64,000 bases of DNA from Narthecium ossifragum. Taxonomy: Eukaryota; Streptophyta; Magnoliopsida; Dioscoreales; Nartheciaceae. The position numbers were made by a program, and so were the translations under genes. Below the pieces are notes generated by a model, which had not been told where the DNA came from, ran no database searches, and saw only the letters and a list, made by a program, of their open reading frames with translations. Of the stretch, positions 30,270 through 40,335 are shown piece after piece. Location: NCBI GenBank assembly GCA_963920575.1, contig OY986967.1, positions 7,583,166 through 7,647,165 of the forward strand, written 5' to 3'. Positions within the stretch are counted from its first letter, which is position 1. The number at the start of each line of letters is the position of its first letter.

Positions 30270-31795
30270 TTCCTCTTCTTCTCCAGTCCAGGGTGGATGG
30301 GTGATGTACCTGGGCATCTGGAAGAAGCATGACTTGAAGGAGGCCATGTCCAGGGTGGACACCTGCGGGATCAGCGTCGGAGACATGAGATGGTTGGTAG
30401 TGCTGCTGCTGCTCGTGCTAATGGTCTCATCAGAGAAGGCGACCGAAGGAAGGCCGGCGAAGGAGGAGGCCTTGGTTGGTGAGGCAAAGGGGCTATCCGA
30501 CAGGTTGTGCTCCGCATTGCTGCCACCATTAGCGCACACACAAGGACGTAAAAATGGTGCAACCAATACAAAAACAAACACATGAAACACTCTGTAGAAG
30601 AAACCCAACAAAGAGAAAGCCAGAATAAAACAGAGAACCTCTCTTTTAGTGGGGTGCAATCGTAGTGGGGTGCAGCAGTGCACAAAAGGAGAGGAATTGG
30701 TAGTGGTGGTGCTTCCTCCTGGGGGGTGGCAGGGATGGGGGTGGTCGTGCGGCTCTTGAGATCTAGTAGTTGAAGACCCATAAAGCGTCTACTTTGGAGC
30801 TCAATTGCTTGATGCAGCTCCGCCACCTGTTGCTGCTCCTCCAGTCGTCGCCAGAGCATTGACTCCTGCCCGCCCCCGGCGCCACCGTACAGCAGTCTTC
30901 CTGCCCCTGTTCCAAAACCCATAAAAAAAATCAACGAAACAATCAAAACTAAGAAATCCAAAAGAGAATAGAGCCACATAGAATGCTTTTTAACCCACCT
31001 AGTTGCTGGAGTTCATAGGGGTCTCTGGCGTCGACGAGGCCAGTAGAGGTAGTACACCCAGGGAAGTCCCCTCTCTCCCCCTGCTGCTGTTTTCTGCTCC
31101 AAAAAAATACAAAAGGATTACATGGATTAGAACGAGTCTAAAGATCGATTTTGGAGGTGGAGAAGAAGAGGGAGTGCCTGTACTTGTCGGGGACTTTGCC
31201 CTTCTCTATGTAAGGCTTGACGAGAACTCTGGCATCACAAACGAAGTGAGGATTTCCCTTAGCCAGTATCAACTTCACCGTCTCTGGGTATACAAACGTC
31301 ACGAACCCAAACATCCTCTTCTGCTGGTATGGAATCCTCACGTTCTGCACCGGCCCATACGAACTACCATGGAAAAAAGATGAAACCCACATAGTATCAG
31401 CAAAGGAACCAAGAAAAAAGTATGGAAAGTAGGAGTCTTTGAGGCATTCCATCGAGCAAAACCTGAAGTACTTGGAGACGTCCTCTTCCCGGAAGGTGCT
31501 GTCCGCCGGGAACGTGAGATAGATCTGCCTCGACCCCGGGTTCACCACTAGCGAAGTTGGTCCTCTCCAACCTCGAGCGGATGATGAACTTATGGCTCTC
31601 GTCGCCTCCCAGCATCAGTGCCGCCACCGTGGCCGCCGCCCTGCCGGAACCCAACAACAAAGAAAGTGCGTTAAACACCGTGACCACCCACATAAGAACT
31701 CGAGCCTAAGGACCTTTACCTTTGGCTATCGCTCTGCTGCTGCTGGAGCAAGAAGTTGACACATTTGCCGGACGAGGACGTCGGCGACTGAGGCA
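30270..31795 (-). pseudogene. Captured fragment of a plant CCCH zinc finger/RRM protein gene
   Basis: Minus-strand exons read, in order: QSPTSSSGKCVNFLLQQQQ (near 31730-31790); [18 protein letters not shown]; an RRM beginning [19 protein letters not shown] with a break after YFRF, then [20 protein letters not shown] and [19 protein letters not shown]; then [36 protein letters not shown] and a Ser/Pro-rich tail. This is the layout of plant C3H46/C3H53-type RNA-binding proteins; the N-terminal part with the CCCH finger is absent. Intervening non-coding stretches with splice-like borders remain, so capture was at DNA level. An intron-like or inserted stretch splits the RRM and frames shift between exons, so no intact protein is expected. 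The family assignment is from recall of conserved segments. Confidence 0.85.
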
Positions 31796-31819
31796 AAGCA
31801 TTAGAAGAGGGAGTGCCTG

Positions 31820-32021
31820 TTGGAAGAAGGAGGCTGTCCAGTCACGTGTAGGCACGTGACCGGTTCGCTCGGGCCGCCGTTAGACCGGCAGACGGCAGGT
31901 GGACGGAGGCATTAATTAAAAATGGTTTGAGAAATATAGGTATTCAATGTTTACTTTTGAAAACACGGGTATCACATAAAAATTTGCCTGAAAACCCAGG
32001 TACCAAACGCATACTTTAGCC
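31820..32021. repeat. Pack-MULE right terminal inverted repeat
   Basis: Ends CGCATACTTTAGCC, followed by TTTTATAAA at 32022-32030. Confidence 0.88.
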
Positions 32022-32030
32022 TTTTATAAA

Positions 32031-33560
32031 AAACAAAATTTAAAGACTCTCGGCTGACATCCTCTCACCAACACAAACATATGTTAACTTGTACATAATG
32101 TTATACACATGCATAATTGATCTCACTTTGTTGCATGATTAAAAAAACCCACAAAGCTCCACAAATGTCCCATTCTGATTACACCAATTCCATGTGCAAA
32201 TCCAAATCCGATGCCTTAAAACCCTCTCTATAAATGCCAAAACACCATGCATCATACTTCCATGTAAATATGTCATTACTCAAACTCATAAGCACCAAAT
32301 CAACCATAGCAGCCTGGCACAATCTTGAGAAGATAAACTAAATACAAATGGACAAAAATCCTCATCTTTGAATAAAATAGAACACAACAAAATATGCATC
32401 CGAATCTACACACAGGTCAGACTTGAGGGGAGCTGCATTTCTCTTGGTAATCACTAATCACATCTACTCATGGACTCCTGAATTGGCCTTCAATCGCATG
32501 CCTAAAAGACCTGCACAAAAGGAAATTATGTCATTATACAAATTAAAAGTAAAATGACAAGGTGGAAATTCTGTCAAACTGTGTTCCTCATCTCAAGCAT
32601 TTACTTATTTGAATGAGATATTTGATTTTGGAGATTAAGGCTGGAATGTACATGCTAATTCAATCACTAGCACATTGAAATTGACCAATTGCACTCTTCG
32701 CATCTTTGCTGCGATGCCTAGCTTAAAATTTAGCATTTAAACAGACAAAGACTCTTCTTTACAGTTATTCGGCAATGCAATCAAATTCTTGTGCTGAAGA
32801 GAAAAAAAAATATCTACTTGTGTGCAGGGTTTCGCTTGCCTTCAAGGAGGAATTTGCCTTTCAAGCATGGGCATTGAGCAGGCCAGTTTCTTATGAGAGG
32901 GCGGTGGCGTGGAAGATGCTGACTGACGAAGAAGATGCCCACTGGATCTGTTTCATGTTCATAAACTTGTCCTTTGTCTAGTCTCTTCCCACAGAAGAGC
33001 ATTTTGAGAGTCTTAAGTGAACTCTAAAGCCTAACGTTGGCTTATAGTGCTAGCTTTTTTGCATGCTATACTATCTGGATCTAGACTGTAATGATGATGG
33101 TTGTTTGAATATATTTGGGCTTCTTGCGAACTTGAGTTATAAGGATAAATTCAGTAAGAAACCTTCCAAACACTTCAAAAATGATTCCCTCGTACAGTCG
33201 TATGAATCATATGATAGGGCCCATACGGATATGGGTACCTAATAGGCTAATATAAAGTATCAAACTAAGTTCTTAAACTACCACAACAATTGCATAAAAA
33301 AAAAATAGGGGACCAGAAATCCACCTCGCATAAAAAGCTACGGTAGCTACCTCAAGAGTCAAGGCTGGAGAATCAAGAGCAGAGGGCCAGAGACATTTAA
33401 ATGAGCCCTTCCACGCTGGCTGGCGATGGCGATATTCTGGACATCCACCTCTAAGTTCGCAGTACTCTGGGTTGGGAACGATCGAGTGAGAGAAAGAGGG
33501 AAAGGATGGGTGTGAATAGAGGAGGAACAAAGGAGGGAAGACGGAGTACCGGAGGGAGCG
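32031..33560. other. Interior of the hAT-like element, no supported gene
   Basis: AT-rich, intron-like sequence with only short open frames (for example 32775-32981 plus strand). I see no domain or repeat that can be named. Confidence 0.5.
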
Positions 33561-33563
33561 GCG

Positions 33564-33719
33564 ATGGTCCGCGGCCCGACGAGGCACCACCCAGCGTCGA
33601 ACCCGCTGGGGCCGGAGATCCCTGACCTGGAGGGGTTGGAGGCGGAGACGAAGCTGGTGGTGGTGGGAGGGAAGGATCCGGCCTGGAGGGGTTGGAGGCG
33701 GAGGCGAGCGGAGGAGTAG
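33564..33719 (+). pseudogene. Short GC-rich ORF, possible captured first exon
   Basis: An ATG-initiated 51-codon frame (MVRGPTRHHPASNPLG, then EIPDLEGLEAETKLVVVGGK) in a GC-rich island within the hAT-like element. The unit CTGGAGGGGTTGGAGGCGGA is duplicated in it. Codon use resembles a plant first exon, but no family is recognised; it could be a chance frame. Confidence 0.3.
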
Positions 33720-34164
33720 CACAGGGCCTCGTCGAACCCGTTGGAGGCGAGAGGTGACGGAGCCGCGGAGGTGTCAGCACTGTCAGGTAGGTCAGTGGGT
33801 GAGAATTGAGAAAGGTCAATGCTAAAGGTAGATGAGTGGTTGGGGGCCTATGGCCTGTGGCCTGTGGATCCCGATGGGCCAATGCTAATATAGTAATATG
33901 TTATACTATAGTCTATAGTATATATTGGGTTAGACCAGCTATACCGGACCAGGTATTTGGGCTAGACCAGTATGTTAAATTAAGTTCGGTTTTAAAACGA
34001 AATTGTAAATCCATAACCGAACCAAACCAAACACCGAATTATTGATATATTTAAAAACCGAACCGAACCATTTGAACCGAAAAACCGAACCGATTGGACC
34101 GAACTAATTTGGTTCGGTTCGGTTTTTCGGTTTCGGTTCGGTTCTGCTCACCCCTAGTTGCATG

Positions 34165-34258
34165 AACAATCAATTACTTGATATCTCTATTTTTTTCTTT
34201 TTGGTCTCAGCAATTATATCTGAAAATGGTCCTATTGTGCGGGAAGAAGTTTACCATA
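34165..34258 (+). other. Flank of the hAT-like element with a possible host exon relic
   Basis: A pyrimidine tract followed by TCTCAG (34198-34209) resembles a splice acceptor; the next codons read IISENGPIVREEVYHI without a stop before Athila F begins. This would be a plausible exon start of a host gene now destroyed by insertions. Protein not recognised. Confidence 0.25.
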
Positions 34259-34588
34259 TCATACTAGCGATTTTCGTAGCAAGTATACTGCCATATCTAG
34301 AGGGGCTTGACTAGCTCTTGGCTTTATGATGGAATTCTCGATGATCCTTTTGAGGAGGTAGCATATTTTCATAACATGATTCATTAGACTTGTGCTTTTT
34401 GTTGCGATGTGATGAGGTTGTATGTCTTCAAGATGGTTCGAGTTTTCCTCATGATCATTATGATCATTTGGGTTAGGATCATCCATGGATGAATCAGATG
34501 AAAGATTCAAACATCTATGCCAAGCAATACGAGAATTCAAAAATTCTTGCAACATAATATTCAAATCAGAATCTTCACTAACATTCAT
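34259..34588 (-). pseudogene. Athila F gag N-terminus (truncated)
   Basis: Starts MNVSEDSDLNIMLQEFLNSR, matching the start of gag in element A (MSDEDDSDLDITLQAFLDSK) and C. Similarity is clear for about 60 codons; then the frame continues into unrelated or deleted sequence and the element ends near 34259. Only the 5' end of this element survives. Confidence 0.75.
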
Positions 34589-34828
34589 TCATGTATCGCA
34601 TCACCAGAGCAAAAAAAGTTTAGAAATACAAACAATGCTATCTCGGTGAAGATTTGACCGATGCCCCTTCGTCTTCACTTCGAAGGTGCTTCGTCAAAGT
34701 CCCTAACACCCAATCAAAAAGATAGGAAATATTAGAACTAGTAATATTTTTGGTCTTTTTATAGAATAAGCGACAGAAAATAACTAATTGAAATAAAACT
34801 ATAGTAAGCAATTAACTTAACTATCTCC

Positions 34829-34847
34829 TTCCCCGACAACAGCGCCA
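34829..34847 (-). other. Athila F primer-binding site (tRNA-Asp)
   Basis: TTCCCCGACAACAGCGCCA on the plus strand is the tRNA-Asp 3' end with two G-to-A changes, next to the LTR. Confidence 0.8.
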
Positions 34848-35857
34848 AAATTATGGCACGCCTTGAAAAGTGTCATGGTCTTAACAAGAACGCCAAAATT
34901 AGAAATTTATATTCCGAATCACTAATTAATTATTTTATGGGTAGATAGCAATGAGTCCGAGTCGATCCACAGGGAAAAGAAATATTAAGTCTAATTACCA
35001 TGTATAGTTCTAAAGCAAAAGTTAGGGAAAGGAAATGATTTTGGTCCTTAAACTACTCTTAACTAGAATTAAACTAATTTAGAATAAAAATCTAATGAGA
35101 ATAAGCTAGGAATTTCTAATCCGTAATCAGGAACTATCTAGGTTTTCCTAGAATAAGAGCAAATTCATAGATCATAAATTGTTTTCCAAAGGTTGATAGA
35201 AGAACGGCTAGATCTACCTATCACTCAACAAAGATTCGTAAGAATTCTTTGTTAGAATGACTAACATCAAAGAATGGATATTTGGTGAAAAAGTCAAAGT
35301 GGTTCTATCACTTCGAGGAAACCAAATCAATAATAATAAGAATAAATGATAGGTTAGGAGTATAGGTCTAAGTGGCTATAACTCAAAGGTAATGGTTCTA
35401 ACACTCCTATAATCTTAATATAGGGTTTAGGATTCATGAACATAGATCAATCATGGTTCTAGCATGAAAGTATCATGAAACAATTTCATCTCTAGTTTCT
35501 AACATGCACAAGACCTAGATCTAGGGCAGAATAGAACAAATCATTCATCCACAATATAAATCAACACCAATAAGATATAGCAATAAAAGATTCATCCATT
35601 AAAAACCATCAACAAAATACATGCTCCAATCCATAGGAAACCGTAGATAATATCTTTAATACATCATAGAAATCCCTAAGCTAGAGTTTAGTTACTCATC
35701 TTAAAGAGAAGATCCGTCGATGAAAGTTGATAAAACGCCCCACCCACGGATCAAATCTTAAGATTCTAACCTAGATTTGTGGAGAGGAAGCAAAGAAAAA
35801 CCTAAGAGATGAAGAAAATTCATCCATGGAAGGCTGCTAAAATTCTACCAAGAATGT

Positions 35858-35867
35858 CTATTTATAG
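35858..35867 (-). promoter_or_regulatory. TATA box of LTR F
   Basis: CTATAAATAG on minus, about 70 bp downstream of the palindrome cluster. Confidence 0.7.
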
Positions 35868-35927
35868 TCCTAAGATAAGCCCTAACTCAGATTAGTCCTT
35901 ATCCATTAATATTTCTCGTAGCGCCAA

Positions 35928-36215
35928 GAAGGATCGATCTTCTTTTCTCCGTGAACTTCAGAAACTTGATTTTTCCCGACCAAGATCGATCTGGATGGAA
36001 AAAGGATCGATCTTCTTTTCACTGGTGACTGGAGCTTCCAGGTTCAGATCGATCTGGTTGAGAAGTGCTATCTGTCATGCTTGTGGTCAGTTGGCTGACA
36101 CAAAAACTAGATCGATCTGGTTTGGATGAGATCGATCTAGATTTCTTCACTTGGACTGCTTCTTGCTGAAATGATCAAATCAATCTTCTTTGGGATACAA
36201 GATCGATCTGGTTTG
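35928..36215. promoter_or_regulatory. Palindrome cluster, AGATCGATCT type (LTR F)
   Basis: Seven GATCGATC octamers, several in CAGATCGATCTGG or CTAGATCGATCTGG, so the palindrome arms differ from those in A and G. One decayed site (CAAATCAATC). Confidence 0.8.
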
Positions 36216-36377
36216 TACGGAATTGTCAAAATAGCTTCGTTTTAGCACCAAACTTGATCTAATCTTCGTTGAAGGCTCTTATACCTGAAATACATCATAA
36301 ACTATCAAAATAGCATTGCTCAGAGACTAACATGACCTAATTAAAAGGGTGATTTGTGCACTTTTCACGCGTTGTCA

Positions 36378-36765
36378 TCGCCCCGACAACGCCTTGAGGA
36401 CCGTCTCCCTTCCTCACCTCGTCCCAGAAGGTCTCTCCACCCTCGAGCTTAAAGTTACGAGCTTCCATTTTGTTCGAGCGAAATGGTTGCTATAGGGTTG
36501 GGGTTTTTTCTGTTTTGTTGGGACTGGGAAATTTGGGGATCCTTGGCTTCCATTGTCTTTGTGTTTTTGCTGCATCTTGGGTGGATTTGCTGTGTTTTGG
36601 TTTGAGCATGTGTTTTTCCGTCGTGAGCATGTGTTTTTGCTTCGTGAGCATGTGGTTTGAGCATGGATTTTCTACATCTTGGAATTGGTTCGTGAGCATG
36701 TGGTTTGCTGCATCTTGGATTTGCTGCATTTTGGGTTTGCTGCATCTTGGGTGGATTATGGACTC
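36378..36765. repeat. MULE H left inverted repeat (truncated)
   Basis: Segments such as GAAATTTGGGGATCCTTGG, TGTGTTTTTGCTGCATCTTG and GGTCTCTCCACCCTCGAGC match the reverse complement of 44905-45290. Inner part has TTTGCTGCATyTTGG reiterations. Confidence 0.85.
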
Positions 36766-37259
36766 TAGTAGATTTGCTGCATCTAGTTTGGATTATTTCT
36801 AATCTAATTATGGACTCTAATGGATTATTTGTAACCTAATTATGGACTCTAGTTTTTTATTTGTAGGTTGGTTGTTTTATCGTTGTCGTTTTTAGATCTA
36901 TGCATTAAGACCTGATCTCTTATGCTGACATGTTAGCCAGACCCAAGTCAAGTTCGTAGTTGGCTTTGTTACTGGGCCTTTGTGCTCAATTAATCAAAAG
37001 AAAATCTTATTATTGCTCAATTTAGAATACAACTCAATGGTAAGTTACCAGTGTTGATGCTTAAGAAGTCTAGCTTAGTTTCCATCAATCTCTGTCAAAT
37101 GAGTGTACCATTAAACATACCTTTGAAGATCCTCATGTGTATGTCATTATCTATGAATAAGAAAAAGATATCTTAATCTAAATGAAGCTAAAGATGAGCA
37201 CATTCCTTTATGGGTTTTTTGCATATAGTGGAATTCTTGATTCATTAAGGTATTGCTTC

Positions 37260-37902
37260 ATGAGTAGCTCGATGTCAGAGAAATCTCCTTCCCAGAAAAG
37301 CTCTCGCATGAGTGGAGGATCCATCTCTTCGGCTAGGAGAGATCCTCGAGATGATGAGACCCCCTGGGAGTGTTATTGTGGAGCAAGAGCTGCATTGTGG
37401 ACTTCAAAGACTGAGAGCAATCAAGGAAGGAGATTCCTTAACTGCCGAATACCTAGGGTAATTTGACACCTTCCTATTAACTAATCGATTCCTCAATAAT
37501 GTGCCTGATTTTTTTTGCAAGAATTTACATGCTTTTTTGTTTGCAGGTAATTTGACCCCTTGTGAATTAATTACCTTCTCTATTTGCAGGAACATGGTGG
37601 CTGCCTCTTCTTTGAATGGGTTGATACTGATTTGCCTGGATGAGGACGAAGGCTTGTTGATGATATGAGATATCAGCTGAAAATAAAGGATGCCATGGTG
37701 GAGATGCAAACCATGAAGATTAGCATGACTGAAAAGGATAGGTTAATTGTTGATAAGGATAGGTTAATTGCCATGCTTGAGTTGCAAAAGAGGCAATCAA
37801 ATAATAGGGATAAGGCATACTGGATTGGTATGCAACTATCCTGGGTAGTTGGGATTACCCTTTGCCCTGTGATCAAATGGTGTCTCAAGTACAATGAGAT
37901 GT
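37260..37902 (+). pseudogene. GRF-type zinc finger protein of MULE H
   Basis: Two exons: 37260-37457 (MSSSMSEKSPSQKSSRMSGG ... CYCGARAALWTSKT, NQGRRFLNC) and 37590-37902 (EHGGCLFFEWVDTDL ... MVEMQTMKISMTEKDRLIV ... WIGMQLSWVVGITLCP), joined by an intron with GT...AG borders. Conserved Cys spacing (CYC, FLNC, GGC) and FFEW fit the GRF zinc finger; the C-terminal half has a short coiled coil with repeated KDRLIV/A and one hydrophobic segment. A TGA follows DLPG in exon 2, so it is probably dead. Such GRF proteins are common in plant genomes and may bind single-stranded nucleic acid; a role in transposition is speculative. Confidence 0.65.
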
Positions 37903-37979
37903 AATTTACCTTGTGATGTCATTTGTCTAGTTATGTAATTGAATTGTGAATTGTGTAATCTGAATTGTGAATACACTAG

Positions 37980-39360
37980 TAACTGGGATCTTATATCATC
38001 TGAATTGTGAAATGTGAATTGTGAATGCACTAGTGTTGAATGAGAGTAATCTGTTAGCATGCAATGATGTACTCACAATATTCTTAATTTTTTTCTTCTG
38101 CTTAGACCTTATACATATATACCTGTGCAATCTATAACAGTATTATATATCTGGAACATGGAATAGCATTACACAGCTAGCTGATTCATAGGCAGCTGAA
38201 ATCAATAATTCAACTTGTTAGATTTATATACATCTGGAACATCATTACACAGCTGAAATCAATAGCTGATTCATATACATCTGGAACAGCATTACACAGC
38301 ATTACAAAACTTGATGCAGCTTGGTGATTCATATACACAACAAACCTATAGACATTGTTAGATTACAACTTGGTGATTCATATACACAACAAGCATTACA
38401 CAGCATTACACAAAGTTCTTATGCAGTTCATGTTGCTGTAAGGACAAGGAAGTTTTCAACCTGTACAAACAATCTAAAGAAAAAAGTTACAAAACTCCCC
38501 AACAGTTCTCAAACTGTGAGCTACTAATGTTGGACTCTTGATCTTCTGATGAGTGAAACCTTGGCAGTGGTTTGATCTTGGCTGTGAAACCTTGACAGTG
38601 ACTCTTCTATGTTACAAAACAGTTCATGTTACTGGACTCTTGATACTCTGATAAGAAGCAGTTAAAGGTTGGATCTGCGGAAAACAAAAAGAATAGAGAA
38701 AAGAGAAGATTAATGCAGAAATTGCATATTATTTTCTAAAGGGAGATGTAGTTTCATGCAACTATAAAAAGAACTGCTTGTTGGTTACAAAAAATAGACA
38801 CTTACCTTGTTGGTTACAACATTCTAAAGTCCATCGCTTCCAAACTATTTTTATTTTTTGTGAAGAACAATAATGAACAATAATGTCTCGAGTTGTTCTC
38901 CCACTTCGGTGGATGTATACCTAAAAGCAAAATAAGTTATGTCAGTAAGTTTAGAGCATTCTCTCTGTTGAACTTAACCTTGCACCTACATCTGCTGAGT
39001 GGGGCAACTAATAGTTTAAAGCTGGATCTCATACACTGAAAGAGAGAGGGATTATGCAGTTAAAAGGGACAATCAAAGGCCGCCAAGCTTCAAAATAAGG
39101 ATTTTCATATATATTGGTAGATAGTTAATTTCAAAAAAAATTATTTTGTTGGTAATAAAAAAAATATGATAGCAGCAAGTAGAATTTTCAGAATGATCAA
39201 TACTAAAGAAGCTTTACTTACCTTGAAAGATTGAGAATTCTTTTCTATCAAGGAGCTGTGTTGCTGCTCACAGGTTGGGAATTCTTACCTAGTCATGAGA
39301 GATTATTGTGAGCTTAGAAATTTAAACATGAATGAAAAGATTAAAGAAAAAAAAAACATT
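37980..39360. other. MULE H interior between the two genes
   Basis: Contains short direct repeats (TGAATTGTGAA near 37930-38030; TTCATATACATCTGGAACAxCATTACACAGC near 38215-38410) and AT-rich sequence. No further gene is seen. Confidence 0.5.
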
Positions 39361-40234
39361 TAACCTAAAGCTACAAGTTGTAACAGCTAGTAAACTTACT
39401 GAGTAAAGGACAATTTCTTTTATCATGTTTGATTCCGCATTGCTTGCAAGAATTACAAAGCCTAGCTTCTGCAACTTGCTTCTCCAACGTTGACTTCAAG
39501 TGCTTCCCACTCTTCTTGGATCTTGCTATATCTGGTTCCTTGATACACAACTCACTGGTAGCCACCCTTTTTCCCACACTTGAGGAAACTTGTGAAATTT
39601 CATCATTTTCTACAATTGTTTCTTCATCCATGACTTTGTCCTTCCCTTTTACTGCTTTCATCCTTTGCATTTCCTCCAAAGCATCACTTAAAGTGCTCAT
39701 GGCGAATGAGAATGTCTCATTTCCACCAAGCGCTTCATCAATAAATTGGTTGGCTACATAACTTTACTCAGACCTTTTTGTCCTACTAATACAACCATCA
39801 TTCACATTTTTCACCCGCACTCCTTGTCCAACGGTGCAAAATATACTCTCCAAGTAGCATCGTGTGATTGAGATACCTTAGCACAACTAACAAATGCCTG
39901 CATGGGATGCCAAGAAACTCCGAAAGCCTACACTGGCATTTCCCCATATTTTTTTCATTGCAAATGACAACCTTTTTTTGCTTTCTCTTCCTAATTCTTG
40001 GATAAGATATACCTTCTCATCCCCATCTTCACCACCAATGAAGACATTATGCATCAAGCTTGATACAACTTCTTCTTGGAACTTATAAAACAGCTTTTTG
40101 GTATAAATTTGAGACATTTGTTTCTCCAAAGACCATGCAGCTTTCAGCTTCGGCTTATTATCAATGGTCCTATGCTTGTCCTCCAATGCATCTTGTCGCT
40201 GCTCTTCAAGTCCATTAGTCAACCTAGCATAAAA

Positions 40235-40335
40235 GACATAAAATAATGCCTATTTTTGAGAACTGAAGAATAATGCCTATTTTGAAAACTGAAGAATAAT
40301 GCCTATATTGAAAACTGAAAAGACATAAAGGAAAC
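40235..40335. repeat. Tandem repeat (about 30-bp unit) in transposase intron
   Basis: AATAATGCCTATxTTGAAAACTGAAG recurs three times. Confidence 0.75.

Larger units (their letters stand above)
30060..32021 (-). mobile_element. Pack-MULE (1962 bp) carrying a captured host gene fragment
   Basis: Terminal inverted repeats of about 200 bp (30060-30260 and 31820-32021) begin GGCTAAAGTATGCG and are flanked by the 9-bp duplication TTTTATAAA, as for Mutator-like elements. No transposase; the interior is a multi-exon gene piece. It is inserted in the hAT-like element. Confidence 0.92.
29837..34156. mobile_element. hAT-like DNA element, 4.3 kb, non-autonomous
   Basis: Perfect 12-bp terminal inverted repeat TAGGGGTGAGCA at both ends with an 8-bp target duplication GTTGCATG, the hallmark of hAT transposons. 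Both subterminal regions are rich in AACCGAACC/GGTTCGGTT repeats (29870-30050 and 33980-34145), which can pair with each other. No hAT transposase is seen. Contains the Pack-MULE at 30060-32021; without it the element is about 2.3 kb. Confidence 0.85.
34854..36377 (-). mobile_element. Athila F 5' LTR (1524 bp)
   Basis: Plus-strand TGGCACGCC...CGCGTTGTCA; 5' LTR of the minus-strand element F whose internal region is mostly deleted. TATA box CTATAAATAG (minus) at 35858-35867 with GACTAATCTGAG upstream. Ends directly at the truncated left inverted repeat of MULE H. Confidence 0.85.

Noticed and set aside
33273..33882. Minus-strand Pro/Ser-rich frames in the hAT-like element
   Set aside because: Low-complexity readings of a GC-rich stretch; two overlapping frames are equally open.
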